Positions 29,325 to 29,631 of a stretch of 29,631 nucleotides of DNA are shown here, piece after piece. Every line of letters begins with the position of its first letter. The first letter of the stretch is position 1. This DNA is from Corinectria fuckeliana (taxonomy: Eukaryota; Ascomycota; Sordariomycetes; Hypocreales; Nectriaceae). The stretch is from assembly GCA_019137255.1 (NCBI GenBank), contig WPDH01000597.1:1-29631 (forward strand). Reading direction: 5' to 3'. The translations under genes were made by a program, and so were the position numbers. A model generated the notes under the pieces. That model made no database searches and was not told where the DNA came from. It saw nothing but the letters and a program-made list of their open reading frames with translations.

Positions 29325-29631
29325 CCAAAATATTAATACTTTAAAATTCTATATTAAATCAGATTAGTTACTAAAAATAGTAAAAAGTTAACTATATAAT
29401 CTTAAATATAAAAAAGACTATCTTTAAGATTTTAAGACTTTTTACCTAAGAATAAGCTAATAATAAGAAAAAGAAAGTTAATTAAGATTTACTAGTAGTT
29501 TACTAGTAAGTCTTAACGGAAATTTATTAGTACTAATTTTTAAAAATAGATAATAAAAATCTTTTAAAAATCTTATAATTTTTCACTAAAATCTAGTATT
29601 ATAAAAATAGTTTTCTTTTAAAGATAATCCT
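29325..29631. mobile_element. AT-rich, probably RIP-degraded repeat, truncated by window end
   Basis: Composition changes abruptly at about 29325 from mixed sequence with C-rich runs to DNA dominated by A and T, full of TA, TTA and AAT steps, with few C or G and very few CpA. No reading frame survives. This is the signature left by repeat-induced point mutation on a transposon (established for Pezizomycotina); the element class cannot be read. The C-rich stretch just before it (29277-29320, with the motifs GGACCGCC and AGACCACC) could be the element's end, but no terminal repeat partner lies in the window. Confidence 0.6.

Overview
The window looks like nuclear DNA of a filamentous ascomycete (Pezizomycotina, most likely Sordariomycetes). 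The evidence is short introns of 52-111 nt with CTAAC/CTGAT-like branch sites, a COT-1-type NDR kinase with a Q-rich N-terminus, CT-rich leaders, intergenic DNA dotted with TACGAAGTAC / CCTAGG / GGTACC microrepeats, and an abrupt very AT-rich, TpA-rich block at the right end that resembles a repeat degraded by RIP (repeat-induced point mutation). The species cannot be named from the sequence.

Layout. 1-1580 has no complete gene; one protein-like minus-strand frame runs off the left edge. 1580-2882 is the probable promoter and long leader of a Pcl/Clg1-type cyclin (2883-3878, +). After a 2 kb spacer comes a NIP30/PIP30-family gene (5931-6722, +, one intron), convergent with TIM54 (7042-8436, -). 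A 2.5 kb spacer with dispersed microrepeats separates TIM54 from the NDR kinase gene cot-1/CBK1 (10990-13114, +, three introns). SF3a subunit 2 (13975-14688, -) converges on it. A class-III PLP aminotransferase (15155-16576, -) follows. Both of its introns appear to be GC-AG introns beginning GCAAGTC. It shares a 645 bp divergent promoter with the nucleolar GTPase gene NUG1 (17222-18953, +), which converges on the exosome nuclease DIS3/RRP44 (19132-22135, -).

From 22136 to about 29320 lies 7 kb with no recognisable gene. It holds a perfect 22 bp palindrome, a long imperfect hairpin, a strong G-quadruplex candidate, microsatellites and a hairpin plus T-run. It ends in the AT-rich block (29325-29631).

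The genes are mainly conserved eukaryotic core functions: RNA processing and decay (SF3a2, DIS3), 60S ribosome assembly (NUG1), mitochondrial inner-membrane protein import (TIM54), polarity signalling (COT-1) and CDK control (cyclin). The aminotransferase is the only clearly metabolic gene. I found no CRISPR array, tRNA, rRNA or recognisable biosynthetic cluster. The most unusual gene-level observation is the pair of GC-AG introns in one gene.
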